Below are positions 19,379 through 26,757 of a stretch of 64,000 bases of DNA, piece after piece (position 1 is the first letter of the stretch; each line of letters starts with the position of its first letter). Position numbers and translations under genes: made by a program. The stretch is from Desulfatitalea sp. BRH_c12 (lineage in GTDB: Bacteria; Desulfobacterota; Desulfobacteria; Desulfobacterales; Desulfosarcinaceae), in contig LADR01000032.1 of assembly GCA_000961655.1 (NCBI GenBank), forward strand, positions 17,777 through 81,776. The letters run 5' to 3'. The notes below the pieces were generated by a model. That model had not been told where the DNA came from, searched no databases, and saw nothing but the letters and a program-made list of their open reading frames with translations.

Positions 19379-20800
19379 ATGACGGGACAGGAGAACTATC
19401 GTTCGGGTTTTTACTTTTTGCGAATACTATTGTTTATTATCTGCTCCATTTCTTTCGGCGTGTTAAACAGCAGTGCCTTCGAATTCAATGAAATGCTTTC
19501 AATCCATGGATTTCTGGAAAACCAAACAGGGGTCCGCCTGCAGGACCATTACCTGGGTTACGCGGAGGATGGTGACTTTTCATTGATGCGCAACACGCTG
19601 CAGCTCGAAGCCAAAGGGCGTTTCAGTGATCATATCAGCTACAACACCAAGTTTCGTGGGTGGTATGACGCCGTATATGACATAGACAGTAATATCGATG
19701 ACCGGCCCGAAGACGATGACGATAATATCTGGGATGCCGATCTGCACACCTATTTCGCTACGGCGCAATTCGGCAATTGGAACGTTCAAATCGGTCAGCA
19801 GGAATTGGTCTGGGGAGAAAGTGACCTGTTCCGTATGGCCGATATCGTCAACCCCGTGGATCTCAGCTGGCATTATCTATGGCCGAATCTGGATGGCGAT
19901 GGATACCGTATTCCATTAAGGATGGTGGTCATAGACTATCTGACCAACTGGCACAACTTCGTCGCTCAGGCCGTCGTCATCCCGGAACACTTCGAGCCTT
20001 GGAAACTAGCGCCGGAAGGGGCTAACTTTTTTCCACCGGCGCTATTGCTTCCAGGCGGTTACGATGTGGCCAACACATTGATCGATGATGGGCATGACAG
20101 CAGCGATGGGGATAACTTTGAAGCGGGCCTACGTCTTAAAGCAAACATCGCCGGGGCCGATGCCAGTGTCTTTTATTTTCACACCCGGTCCGATCTGCCG
20201 GCCTTCAATTTTAATCCATCGTCTCTTGCCTTGGAAGCCAAGTTCGAAAAGTACGATGTCGTTGGCGCAACCCTCAACTACTATGAACCCAATACCAAAA
20301 CCGTTTTTCGTTTTGAAACCGCATTCAATTTCGACAATCCGTACACCGCTTTCAGCAATCATCCGGTTTTCGGTCCGGTTCCGGGCGTTGTTAAAAAAGA
20401 CACCTTCGCCTACATGGTCGGCTTCGATAGGGAAAGTTTCCTTGGGTGGCCCAAAGGTAGAACGGTCAATATCTCCGGTCAGATGTTTCAACAATACATT
20501 CTTGATAGCGACGATAGCGTTTTTTATCCATTTATGGCTGAGCCGGATCAACAGACCATGTTCACGTTGATTTTGAACACATTTCTCGGTTTCGGGAATA
20601 AGTGGATGCCGCAGCTTCTTGTTGGCTACGATGTGGATGGGGCGGGAGTATTCTACCCATCTCTGAAATACTCACATAGCGATAATCTTTCCATGTCCCT
20701 TAACTATACCGCCTTTTGGGGTGATGCTCAAAACGGTGGTTATTTCCATCCTTTTGAGAAGAACGATGAAATATGGTTGCAGGTCAGGCTTAAACTATGA
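19379..20800 (+). CDS. DUF1302-type outer-membrane beta-barrel protein
   Basis: The 473-residue protein opens with a membrane-spanning signal (FYFLRILLFIICSISFGVL) and continues with alternating aromatic strands such as FRFETAFNFDN and an end of the form IWLQVRLKL, as expected of an outer-membrane barrel. IGQQELVWGESDLFRMADIVNP near 140-161 is the motif I associate with DUF1302. I start at ATG 19379 behind aaaggggg. It would provide the outer-membrane pore for the MMPL pump upstream. Confidence 0.8.
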   Translation: MTGQENYRSGFYFLRILLFIICSISFGVLNSSAFEFNEMLSIHGFLENQTGVRLQDHYLGYAEDGDFSLMRNTLQLEAKGRFSDHISYNTKFRGWYDAVYDIDSNIDDRPEDDDDNIWDADLHTYFATAQFGNWNVQIGQQELVWGESDLFRMADIVNPVDLSWHYLWPNLDGDGYRIPLRMVVIDYLTNWHNFVAQAVVIPEHFEPWKLAPEGANFFPPALLLPGGYDVANTLIDDGHDSSDGDNFEAGLRLKANIAGADASVFYFHTRSDLPAFNFNPSSLALEAKFEKYDVVGATLNYYEPNTKTVFRFETAFNFDNPYTAFSNHPVFGPVPGVVKKDTFAYMVGFDRESFLGWPKGRTVNISGQMFQQYILDSDDSVFYPFMAEPDQQTMFTLILNTFLGFGNKWMPQLLVGYDVDGAGVFYPSLKYSHSDNLSMSLNYTAFWGDAQNGGYFHPFEKNDEIWLQVRLKL

Positions 20801-20914
20801 CGCCAATTGAACTTGAGGTGAAGCTAAGCTGTAGCGGGAAACGAGAAAAATTCGGAGACAGGGTGAGATTATCACCCCGGATAACCTTCAATAACCGATG
20901 GAGGAAAATATATC

Positions 20915-22141
20915 ATGAATAGAAGTAAACTATATCTAATCCCATTTGCACTGTTATGTATTGTATCGACGTCGATGGCAGCGGGGCCGCCCATTGGAAC
21001 AATGATCGGGCCAGACAACTGGGAGCAATACAAGGAGTATATTCCCCTTTCCTTGCAAACCCAGATCGTCAAAGGCATGAGTTTTGAAATCGGCGGAGAC
21101 GCTACTGGATTTTTGCGATCGTCTTCAGGATACGAAAAAGCCACCCAAGCAAACAAAGGCAAATGTTCGATAACTGCCGATGGCGTTTTGCAAGGCTGGA
21201 TCAGCGGCAGGCCTTTTCCCGAAGCGATTGATCCGAAGGACCCGCAGGCGGGCATGAAGATCGCCTATAATCTCGAACGGCGCTATGAAGGTGATGATCA
21301 GGTGCTCGAAAAGTATCATCTGATCAATGTCAATGCCAATGGCCAAGAACGCATCGTGGAAGGTCACGCGAAATCATGGGCCTGGTTCAATATGAAAGGC
21401 CGCACCGACATCGAACCGCTTCCCGATATGCTGCCCAATCAGGATGGCATCTGGCGTTATAACACCTTAACCATGGACTATCCCTACGATCTGAAAGGGA
21501 CCATGCGACTGTTGGTGCGTTACGAAGATCCCAAAAAAGACGATGATATCTGGATGTATATTCCCACCATGCGGCGCGTGCGGCGGATGTCCGGTGCTCA
21601 GCGTCAGAATAACTTCGCAGGTACCGTCGCAACTTACGATGACATCCGAGGTTTTCAGGGCCGTCCACTTGAATACACCTGGAAACTGGTCGGTGAACAA
21701 AAGGTGCTCTGTGCCGCCCTGGAGGCGAAGACACCTTTCCCGCGCAACGCCGAAGGCCTTTGGACGAATGAAAGAACCGTGCGTGATTGCTGGATCGTCG
21801 AGGCCGTTCCGGTAAACAGCAGCTATGTTTATAAAAAACGACGATTCTGGATCGACAAGGATTGTTATGTGCCTTGGCATGAGACCGTTTATGACGCGCA
21901 GGGCCGGGAGTGGAAGGTTTTCGAAAATTTTAACGCCCCGGTGCATGCCGGTAAAAACGCAGACGGTGAACTGGTCATCATCGAACAATCCTTCATCTGG
22001 CTGGATCTCCTGGATCTTTCGTATACACTCCTGGAATACGTGGGCTGGGACGAAAAAGGCAATCAGACAGGCAAATTGAGTGTGGGACTTGAAAAGGATT
22101 GGTTTTCGATTGGAACACTTGAAAAAAGGGGCCGGCGATAG
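20915..22141 (+). CDS. DUF1329 (LolA-like) periplasmic protein
   Basis: A short signal peptide (LIPFALLCIVSTSMAAG, cleavage near 23) precedes a 385-residue domain with WISGRPFPEAIDP near 90-102 and PTMRRVRRMSGAQRQNN near 212-228, marks of DUF1329. The family is thought to have a LolA-like lipid-carrying fold. It is regularly next to DUF1302 genes. A ggagga site precedes the ATG. A small hairpin (gggtga/tcaccc, 20861-20877) in the gap before it may adjust expression. The likely role is shuttling a hydrophobic molecule between the MMPL pump and the outer-membrane barrel. Confidence 0.8.
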   Translation: MNRSKLYLIPFALLCIVSTSMAAGPPIGTMIGPDNWEQYKEYIPLSLQTQIVKGMSFEIGGDATGFLRSSSGYEKATQANKGKCSITADGVLQGWISGRPFPEAIDPKDPQAGMKIAYNLERRYEGDDQVLEKYHLINVNANGQERIVEGHAKSWAWFNMKGRTDIEPLPDMLPNQDGIWRYNTLTMDYPYDLKGTMRLLVRYEDPKKDDDIWMYIPTMRRVRRMSGAQRQNNFAGTVATYDDIRGFQGRPLEYTWKLVGEQKVLCAALEAKTPFPRNAEGLWTNERTVRDCWIVEAVPVNSSYVYKKRRFWIDKDCYVPWHETVYDAQGREWKVFENFNAPVHAGKNADGELVIIEQSFIWLDLLDLSYTLLEYVGWDEKGNQTGKLSVGLEKDWFSIGTLEKRGRR

Positions 22142-22180
22142 TCGCCGTGCATCATTGAACGAAAAAAAAGGAGAAATGCT

Positions 22181-22639
22181 ATGACAAGAAGTAATCCCTC
22201 CAAACCGATCAAGGCGATGACGGCCGACGAAATGGTCGCATATACCAAAGCCCTGTTTCTGGGATTTACGGGGGACACACACACCCCCCTCGACAAGTTT
22301 GCCGAAGATGCCGTCTTTATCGATGTGACCCGGCCGGTGAATAAGACATTTAAGGGCAAAAAAGCGATCGGGGAGTTCCTGATGGATTATGCCGGCATGT
22401 CCGGTTGGGAACTGGAGATCCTGGCCGAAGCCTATGATGCCAAAAAGAATCGGGTCGGGTTCGAGTGGATCTGGCGCTCCGTGCACGACAAAGGGCCCTA
22501 TGACGGAATCCAGCCCAGAGGAATCAAAACAGCCGTCAGGGGATCTACTTGGATAACCGTTAACGACGAAGGACTGATTCAGGAAGAAATCGATATCTGG
22601 AACCGTGAACATCTGGTTCAGCAATTGTGTGCCGAATAG
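22181..22639 (+). CDS. NTF2/SnoaL-like protein
   Basis: This 152-residue protein fits the cone-shaped NTF2-like fold: an N-terminal helix (MTADEMVAYTKALFLGF), FAEDAVFIDVTRPVNKTFKGKKAIGEF and a C-terminal sheet with GSTWITVNDEGLIQEEIDIWN. Members bind small hydrophobic ligands and include isomerases (ketosteroid isomerase, SnoaL) and lyases. Strong aaaggag. It closes the envelope module, 39 bases after the DUF1329 gene, and could act on the transported compound (inference). Confidence 0.75.
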   Translation: MTRSNPSKPIKAMTADEMVAYTKALFLGFTGDTHTPLDKFAEDAVFIDVTRPVNKTFKGKKAIGEFLMDYAGMSGWELEILAEAYDAKKNRVGFEWIWRSVHDKGPYDGIQPRGIKTAVRGSTWITVNDEGLIQEEIDIWNREHLVQQLCAE

Positions 22640-22902
22640 GCATCTTTTATCGCACCCTTGATGGCGGCGTTCAGGCTAAGCCATGCGCCGGATCGGAGTC
22701 TGTCCTCCCGATTGTCCGGAAAAGGGTGCTCAACTATACCTGTTTCAAAAATGAATTGTGCGACCGGAACAGCGTTGACTTCCACTTTGATAATAATTCT
22801 GCGGATTTAGGAATTTAGCAGTAGAATTTCCCGGCCGCACAAATCCTTAATAGACAGGATACGCCTGCATTATTGCATGGTTTGCCCATCGGGAGAGCTG
22901 AC

Positions 22903-23328
22903 GTGTATAAACGCATCATGGTTACACTTGATGGTTCCAAGGCGGCTGAAGAGAGCATTCCCGTCGCGCTGGCCTTATGTCAAAAGCTATCGGCTGAATT
23001 TTTTTTGGTCCAGGTTTGCGAGATATTCGCTTTTTTGAAAAAGGATAGAGAAGCCGAAGAAACTGTGCTGAAAGAAAAAGCCACAGAATATTTGAAGTGT
23101 ATCCAACGCCTGATTGAGCCTACTGAAATCAATTCCAAGTCCGTGGTTCTGTCAGGCAGGCCGGACGTGGAAATCTGTGAATATGCGATCAGGAACAATA
23201 TCGACCTGATCGTCATGACGTCTCACGGGCTTGGGGGTCTCGCCGGGTGGGCTATTGGATCGGTTTCGGAAAAGGTTGTCAAAAATGCGAATATTCCGGT
23301 GCTTCTGGTACGATCGAAAATCCCGTAA
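22903..23328 (+). CDS. Universal stress protein (UspA family)
   Basis: The 141-residue protein starts VYKRIMVTLDGSKAAEES and ends with the nucleotide-binding motif GLGGLAGWAIGSVSEKVVKN and PVLLVRS, typical of ATP-binding UspA proteins. I choose the GTG at 22903, which matches the family's start and follows gggag; the longer frame to 22873 adds an unrelated leader. The 263-base gap before it shows no convincing gene. Beside catabolic genes such proteins often report energy or starvation state. Confidence 0.82.
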   Translation: MYKRIMVTLDGSKAAEESIPVALALCQKLSAEFFLVQVCEIFAFLKKDREAEETVLKEKATEYLKCIQRLIEPTEINSKSVVLSGRPDVEICEYAIRNNIDLIVMTSHGLGGLAGWAIGSVSEKVVKNANIPVLLVRSKIP

Positions 23329-23347
23329 TATTTGAACTACAGAAAAG

Positions 23348-24136
23348 ATGAGAACGGTTATGGAATATGTCATCAAAGAACAGACCGACACGGTATCAAT
23401 CATTCGGATGGTTTACGAAAAAAAGAAGAATTCATTGGAAAAAGCCCTCCGGGACAGATTGAAGCACGCACTGAAGGATTTCGAATCAGACAAAAGATGT
23501 CGTGTTGCCATTCTAACGGGAATCGGCAGCGTTTTCTGCGCCGGTGGCAGCCTGAGCGAATTGGCTGCCGGCATGACGGCTGTTGGCGGCGTCGATTATA
23601 TGAAGGACAACAGTGAAATCGTCCGTATCATCGCCAATCTAAGAAAGCCGGTGATCGCTGCCGTCAACGGGGTCGCCGTCGGTGCGGGCGTCAGTATCGC
23701 TTTGGCCTGTGATATGAGCATTGCTTCCAGGCAGGCTGTTTTCTCTCTGGGGTTCAACAAGGTCGGCCTTGTTCCGGATCTGGGATGCATTTATTTTCTT
23801 CCACGCCTCATTGGCCTGCGCCAGGCGAAGACACTTCTTTTTACCGGTGCAAGTCTTAGTGCTGATGAAGCTTTGGCTAAAGGGCTGATTGGTCAGGTGG
23901 TGGAAGCGGATGATCTCATGCCGAGATCATTGGATCTGGCCCGCCAAATTGCAGAGGGGCCACCGCAATCCATTGGATTGTGCAAATCACTGTTGCTGAA
24001 AAGCATGCAGCTTTCGTTGGACGATATGCTGGCCTATGAGGCCTTCGCACAATCGATCTGCTTTCAGTCGGATGATCACAAGGAGGGTGTGGCCGCTTTC
24101 CTGGGGAAACGGCCGGCAAATTTTTTGGGTCAATAG
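23348..24136 (+). CDS. Enoyl-CoA hydratase/isomerase family protein
   Basis: The 262-residue crotonase has ILTGIGSVFCAGGSLSEL and AAVNGVAVGAGVSIALACDMSIAS for the oxyanion hole. The catalytic region reads FNKVGLVPDLGCIYFLPRLIG: the first hydratase glutamate is Asn and the second is Asp in VPD. That pattern matches the isomerase branch (PaaG or delta3-delta2 enoyl-CoA isomerase), so double-bond shifting is more likely than hydration. No strong ribosome site is visible; the ATG at 23360 is an alternative start. It lies between two UspA genes. Confidence 0.82.
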   Translation: MRTVMEYVIKEQTDTVSIIRMVYEKKKNSLEKALRDRLKHALKDFESDKRCRVAILTGIGSVFCAGGSLSELAAGMTAVGGVDYMKDNSEIVRIIANLRKPVIAAVNGVAVGAGVSIALACDMSIASRQAVFSLGFNKVGLVPDLGCIYFLPRLIGLRQAKTLLFTGASLSADEALAKGLIGQVVEADDLMPRSLDLARQIAEGPPQSIGLCKSLLLKSMQLSLDDMLAYEAFAQSICFQSDDHKEGVAAFLGKRPANFLGQ

Positions 24137-24189
24137 AATGACATATGGCATTAGCGCTTTTGGGCCATCAGCAGGTCAGGAGAAGTTAA

Positions 24190-24717
24190 ATGAAAACGGA
24201 GTTCAAAACCATCTTGTTCACATCCAATCTTTCCGAAACCAGCAGGGACGCATTCTGTCACGCTACCTTTTTGGCGAGCAAGCTTAAAGCCAGGATAATA
24301 TTGTTGCACGTTATCGAAATAACAACGATCAGTTACGAGAATGTGCTGATCAAACTCTTCGGAAAAGAAAAAATGAAAACTATTATTGAACAGAACCGCA
24401 TGAAGGCTCAGAACGCCCTCATCGGTAAAATTACTTCCCGCCAAATGGCTGGATCGGCTCTGGACCAGTTTTGCCGTGATTCGGACATGGATACGGATCA
24501 TTGCGGCATTTTCGACTATGAGATCGTTATCAAAGAAGGTGATGTGGTGGAAACGATCATTCAGCAGGCCGCCGAACACAACTGTGACATGATTATTATG
24601 GGGGCAAGCGAGGGTATCCTTTCCGGCGCCACATTGGGTGGCAATGTTAAAGCCGTGTTGGACAAGGCCAAGGTTCCAACGCTAGTCGTGTCGATGAAAG
24701 AACAGGAAAAAAACTAA
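24190..24717 (+). CDS. Universal stress protein (UspA family), second copy
   Basis: The 175-residue protein begins FKTILFTSNLSETSRDAF and closes with MGASEGILSGATLGGNVKAV and VPTLVVS, the UspA nucleotide-binding end, here with ATLGG where classical members have GSV. An insertion of about 25 residues around position 90 (DSDMDTDHCGIFDY) lengthens it. A caggag site precedes the ATG. Confidence 0.82.
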   Translation: MKTEFKTILFTSNLSETSRDAFCHATFLASKLKARIILLHVIEITTISYENVLIKLFGKEKMKTIIEQNRMKAQNALIGKITSRQMAGSALDQFCRDSDMDTDHCGIFDYEIVIKEGDVVETIIQQAAEHNCDMIIMGASEGILSGATLGGNVKAVLDKAKVPTLVVSMKEQEKN

Positions 24718-24747
24718 CTCCCTTAATCCCAAACAAAGGAGAACAGA

Positions 24748-24870
24748 ATGGGTGAAGCGGTCATCGTCAGTGCCGTCCGCACACCCCTGGGAAGTTCTAA
24801 CGGCACCTTGTTCAATACAAATCCACGAGACGTGATCCTCCCGGTGATTTTTCCGCAACACAACGGCTGA
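24748..24870 (+). pseudogene. Truncated start of a thiolase (acetyl-CoA acetyltransferase)
   Basis: A good ribosome site (aaaggag) and ATG open a frame reading MGEAVIVSAVRTPLGSSNGT, the hallmark N-terminus of thiolases. After about 20-30 residues the similarity stops and the frame ends at codon 41; the other 360 or so residues are absent. The following 200 bases hold no recognisable gene. The remains show that a beta-ketothiolase once closed this catabolic block and was lost by deletion or insertion. The product would be inactive. Confidence 0.75.
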
Positions 24871-25032
24871 CCGTAGCATTGGGTTATACACGCACTGAAG
24901 CCACCACCTTTTGGAAGACTTCCGAAAAAAAGGCAATCATTCAACCTATACCTGAATTTTGTCGATCAAGGGTCGAGGTTTACCTTGGTAACCTTTACCT
25001 TTCATGCTTTCTCAATAAGTGCTTGTATTCTA

Positions 25033-25049
25033 ATACCGTTCGGTATAAT
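25033..25049 (+). promoter_or_regulatory. tetR promoter -10 box overlapping TetR operator
   Basis: The palindrome ATACCGTTCGGTAT (25033-25046) overlaps a consensus TATAAT at 25044-25049, which lies 25 bases before the tetR start. Binding there would block polymerase, so autorepression is likely. The same half-site ATACCG/CGGTAT returns at 25731. Confidence 0.7.
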
Positions 25050-25073
25050 AATTTACAATAATCAGGATAGAAT

Positions 25074-25667
25074 ATGCGCAAAGCTCTGGAAACAAAAAAT
25101 ATTATCATCGAAAAGGCGGCCCCTATTTTTAATAAGTACGGGTATGCCGGGACCAGTATATCCCGGTTGGCCCAGGCCATCCAGATGACCAAAGGCGCCA
25201 TTTACGGGAATTTCAAGGACAAGGATGAAATCGCCCTGTCTGCATTTGATTACAACTTTTCTCTTTTCAGAAAACAGATAGAGAATGCGGTCCGGTCAAA
25301 GGACAATGCCTGTGACAAGCTTATTGCAATGGCCAACCAGTACCTGGATGGTTTTTCTGAGCTTTCCGTCAACGGCGGATGCCCAATCCTGAATGCCTCT
25401 GTCGATTCGGACAATGTCCATGATGCATTAAAGGAACGCGTATGCCAGGCGGTTGACGCCTGGATGCAGGCAGTGGTGAAAATGATTTACAGGGGCATAA
25501 AAGAGAAGCAGATTCACCCAAACACCCGGCCTGAGCAGTTTGCATCCGTGTTTGTCTCCTTGATAGAAGGGGGCATCATGCTGGCCAAAGCAACCGGCAG
25601 CACCATTCACCTGAGCCGGAATATCGATCATATCATTCACCTGGTAAATGCCGAATTAAGAACATAA
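25074..25667 (+). CDS. TetR/AcrR-family transcriptional regulator
   Basis: The 197-residue protein has the TetR DNA-binding helices at residues 8-55 (IIEKAAPIFNKYGYAGTSISRLAQAIQMTKGAIYGNFKDKDEIA) and an all-helical ligand domain with GGCPILNASVDSD near 103-115, a segment common in the YcdC/AcrR branch. A palindrome sits over its promoter and a nearly identical one lies 64 bases after its stop, ahead of the nitroreductase gene. It probably represses itself and the nitroreductase/ligase unit and is released by an acyl-CoA or aromatic ligand (inference). Confidence 0.88.
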   Translation: MRKALETKNIIIEKAAPIFNKYGYAGTSISRLAQAIQMTKGAIYGNFKDKDEIALSAFDYNFSLFRKQIENAVRSKDNACDKLIAMANQYLDGFSELSVNGGCPILNASVDSDNVHDALKERVCQAVDAWMQAVVKMIYRGIKEKQIHPNTRPEQFASVFVSLIEGGIMLAKATGSTIHLSRNIDHIIHLVNAELRT

Positions 25668-25730
25668 GGACCAGAAGAATGAAGATATCGTCAGGCATGC
25701 CTGAACTGAGATCTGTTTTATGCGTTCAAC

Positions 25731-25746
25731 GATACCGATCGGTATC
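25731..25746. promoter_or_regulatory. Second TetR operator, perfect palindrome
   Basis: GATACCGATCGGTATC is a perfect 16-bp palindrome sharing the ATACCG/CGGTAT half-sites with the operator over the tetR promoter. It lies 157 bases upstream of the nitroreductase. Between them, an ATG at 25790 with a gagaagga site opens a 13-codon frame that may be a leader or a gene remnant. Confidence 0.7.
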
Positions 25747-25903
25747 AAATGTAAGGGGCAGCCACCACCCAAAGAGAAGGATAAAAGCATGGAAAATGAT
25801 ATATACCGGAGCAATGCAATGAAAGCATAGAGGCCGAAACCGTTTATTTGATGACCGCATGTTTTTAAAACCGTGAACCCGTTGCACACCGAAGAGGTAA
25901 ATG

Positions 25904-26728
25904 ATGGCGTTAATCAAGTTTGATGAAACCAGATGCAAGAAAGATGGATTCTGTGTACAGGAATGCCCGGCAGCCCTTATCAAACAGACAGACGAGAACA
26001 GTGTCCCCGTGATGGTTGCGCAAGGTGACCAGTCGTGCCTTCGGTGTGGTCACTGCGTGGCGGTCTGCCCCCATGATGCCCTCCATCATGAAAACATACC
26101 CATGGAAAGCAGCCCCAAAATTATAAAGGGCCTGGTCTTAAACGAAGCGCAGGCGGCCCAGTATCTCAGGACCAGAAGATCCATCCGACGGTTCAAGAAT
26201 AAGCCGGTCGACAGAAAAACAGTTCAGTCTCTTATCGATGCTGCCCGGTACGCCCCCACCGGCGGAAATTCACAACTGGTCACCTGGACGGTTCACACGG
26301 ATGCAGCCCAATTGAAAAATATGGCGGACCTTACCATCGCGTATATGAAAGCGGTGCTTGCATCGGATGCAGCCAAGAACATGCCGCCGTATTTTTCGCG
26401 GTTTGTTGACGCCTATGAAGCCGGGATAAACACCATCACACACAATGCACCGTGCCTTGTTGTCGCCTCAGCGCCGGGGGATTATGCCAACGGGATGGTG
26501 GATCTGTCCATTGCCCTGTCCTACTTCGAACTCATGGCTGCCGCCAGCGGCCTGGGTACCTGCTGGTTGGGACTGATTGCCAGGGCGCTGAAATTTTCCG
26601 AGCCGCTTAAAGATGCGGTCGGTCTGCCTGAATCCCATACGCATTTTTATTCGATGGTTTTGGGGTATCCCAAGTTCAAATACCACCGGCTTCCGGAGCG
26701 GAAACCGGCAACCATATTTTGGAAATAA
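25904..26728 (+). CDS. Ferredoxin-nitroreductase fusion protein
   Basis: The first 60 residues hold two [4Fe-4S] sites: CKKDGFCVQECP and CLRCGHCVAVCP. After a linker comes a nitroreductase domain (RRSIRRFKNKPVDRKTVQSLIDAARYAPTGGNSQ, FMN binding) that ends with a family-typical MVLGYPKFKYHRLPERKP. Such fusions use ferredoxin-level electrons to reduce flavin-bound substrates. ATG 25904 lies at better distance from agagg than the ATG at 25901. It stands behind a TetR operator and 29 bases before an acyl-CoA ligase, so a role in metabolising an activated acid is possible; the substrate is unknown. Confidence 0.87.
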   Translation: MALIKFDETRCKKDGFCVQECPAALIKQTDENSVPVMVAQGDQSCLRCGHCVAVCPHDALHHENIPMESSPKIIKGLVLNEAQAAQYLRTRRSIRRFKNKPVDRKTVQSLIDAARYAPTGGNSQLVTWTVHTDAAQLKNMADLTIAYMKAVLASDAAKNMPPYFSRFVDAYEAGINTITHNAPCLVVASAPGDYANGMVDLSIALSYFELMAAASGLGTCWLGLIARALKFSEPLKDAVGLPESHTHFYSMVLGYPKFKYHRLPERKPATIFWK

Positions 26729-26757
26729 CTTAAACGGCCACGCGGGAGGAGAGACGT

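Noticed and set aside
22627..22818. Possible 63-codon gene after the NTF2-like gene
   Set aside because: It overlaps the preceding stop, has no ribosome site and resembles no family I know.
25790..25831. 13-codon frame with a good ribosome site before the nitroreductase
   Set aside because: It could be a leader peptide or a remnant, but nothing beyond the ribosome site supports a product, so it is not listed as a gene.
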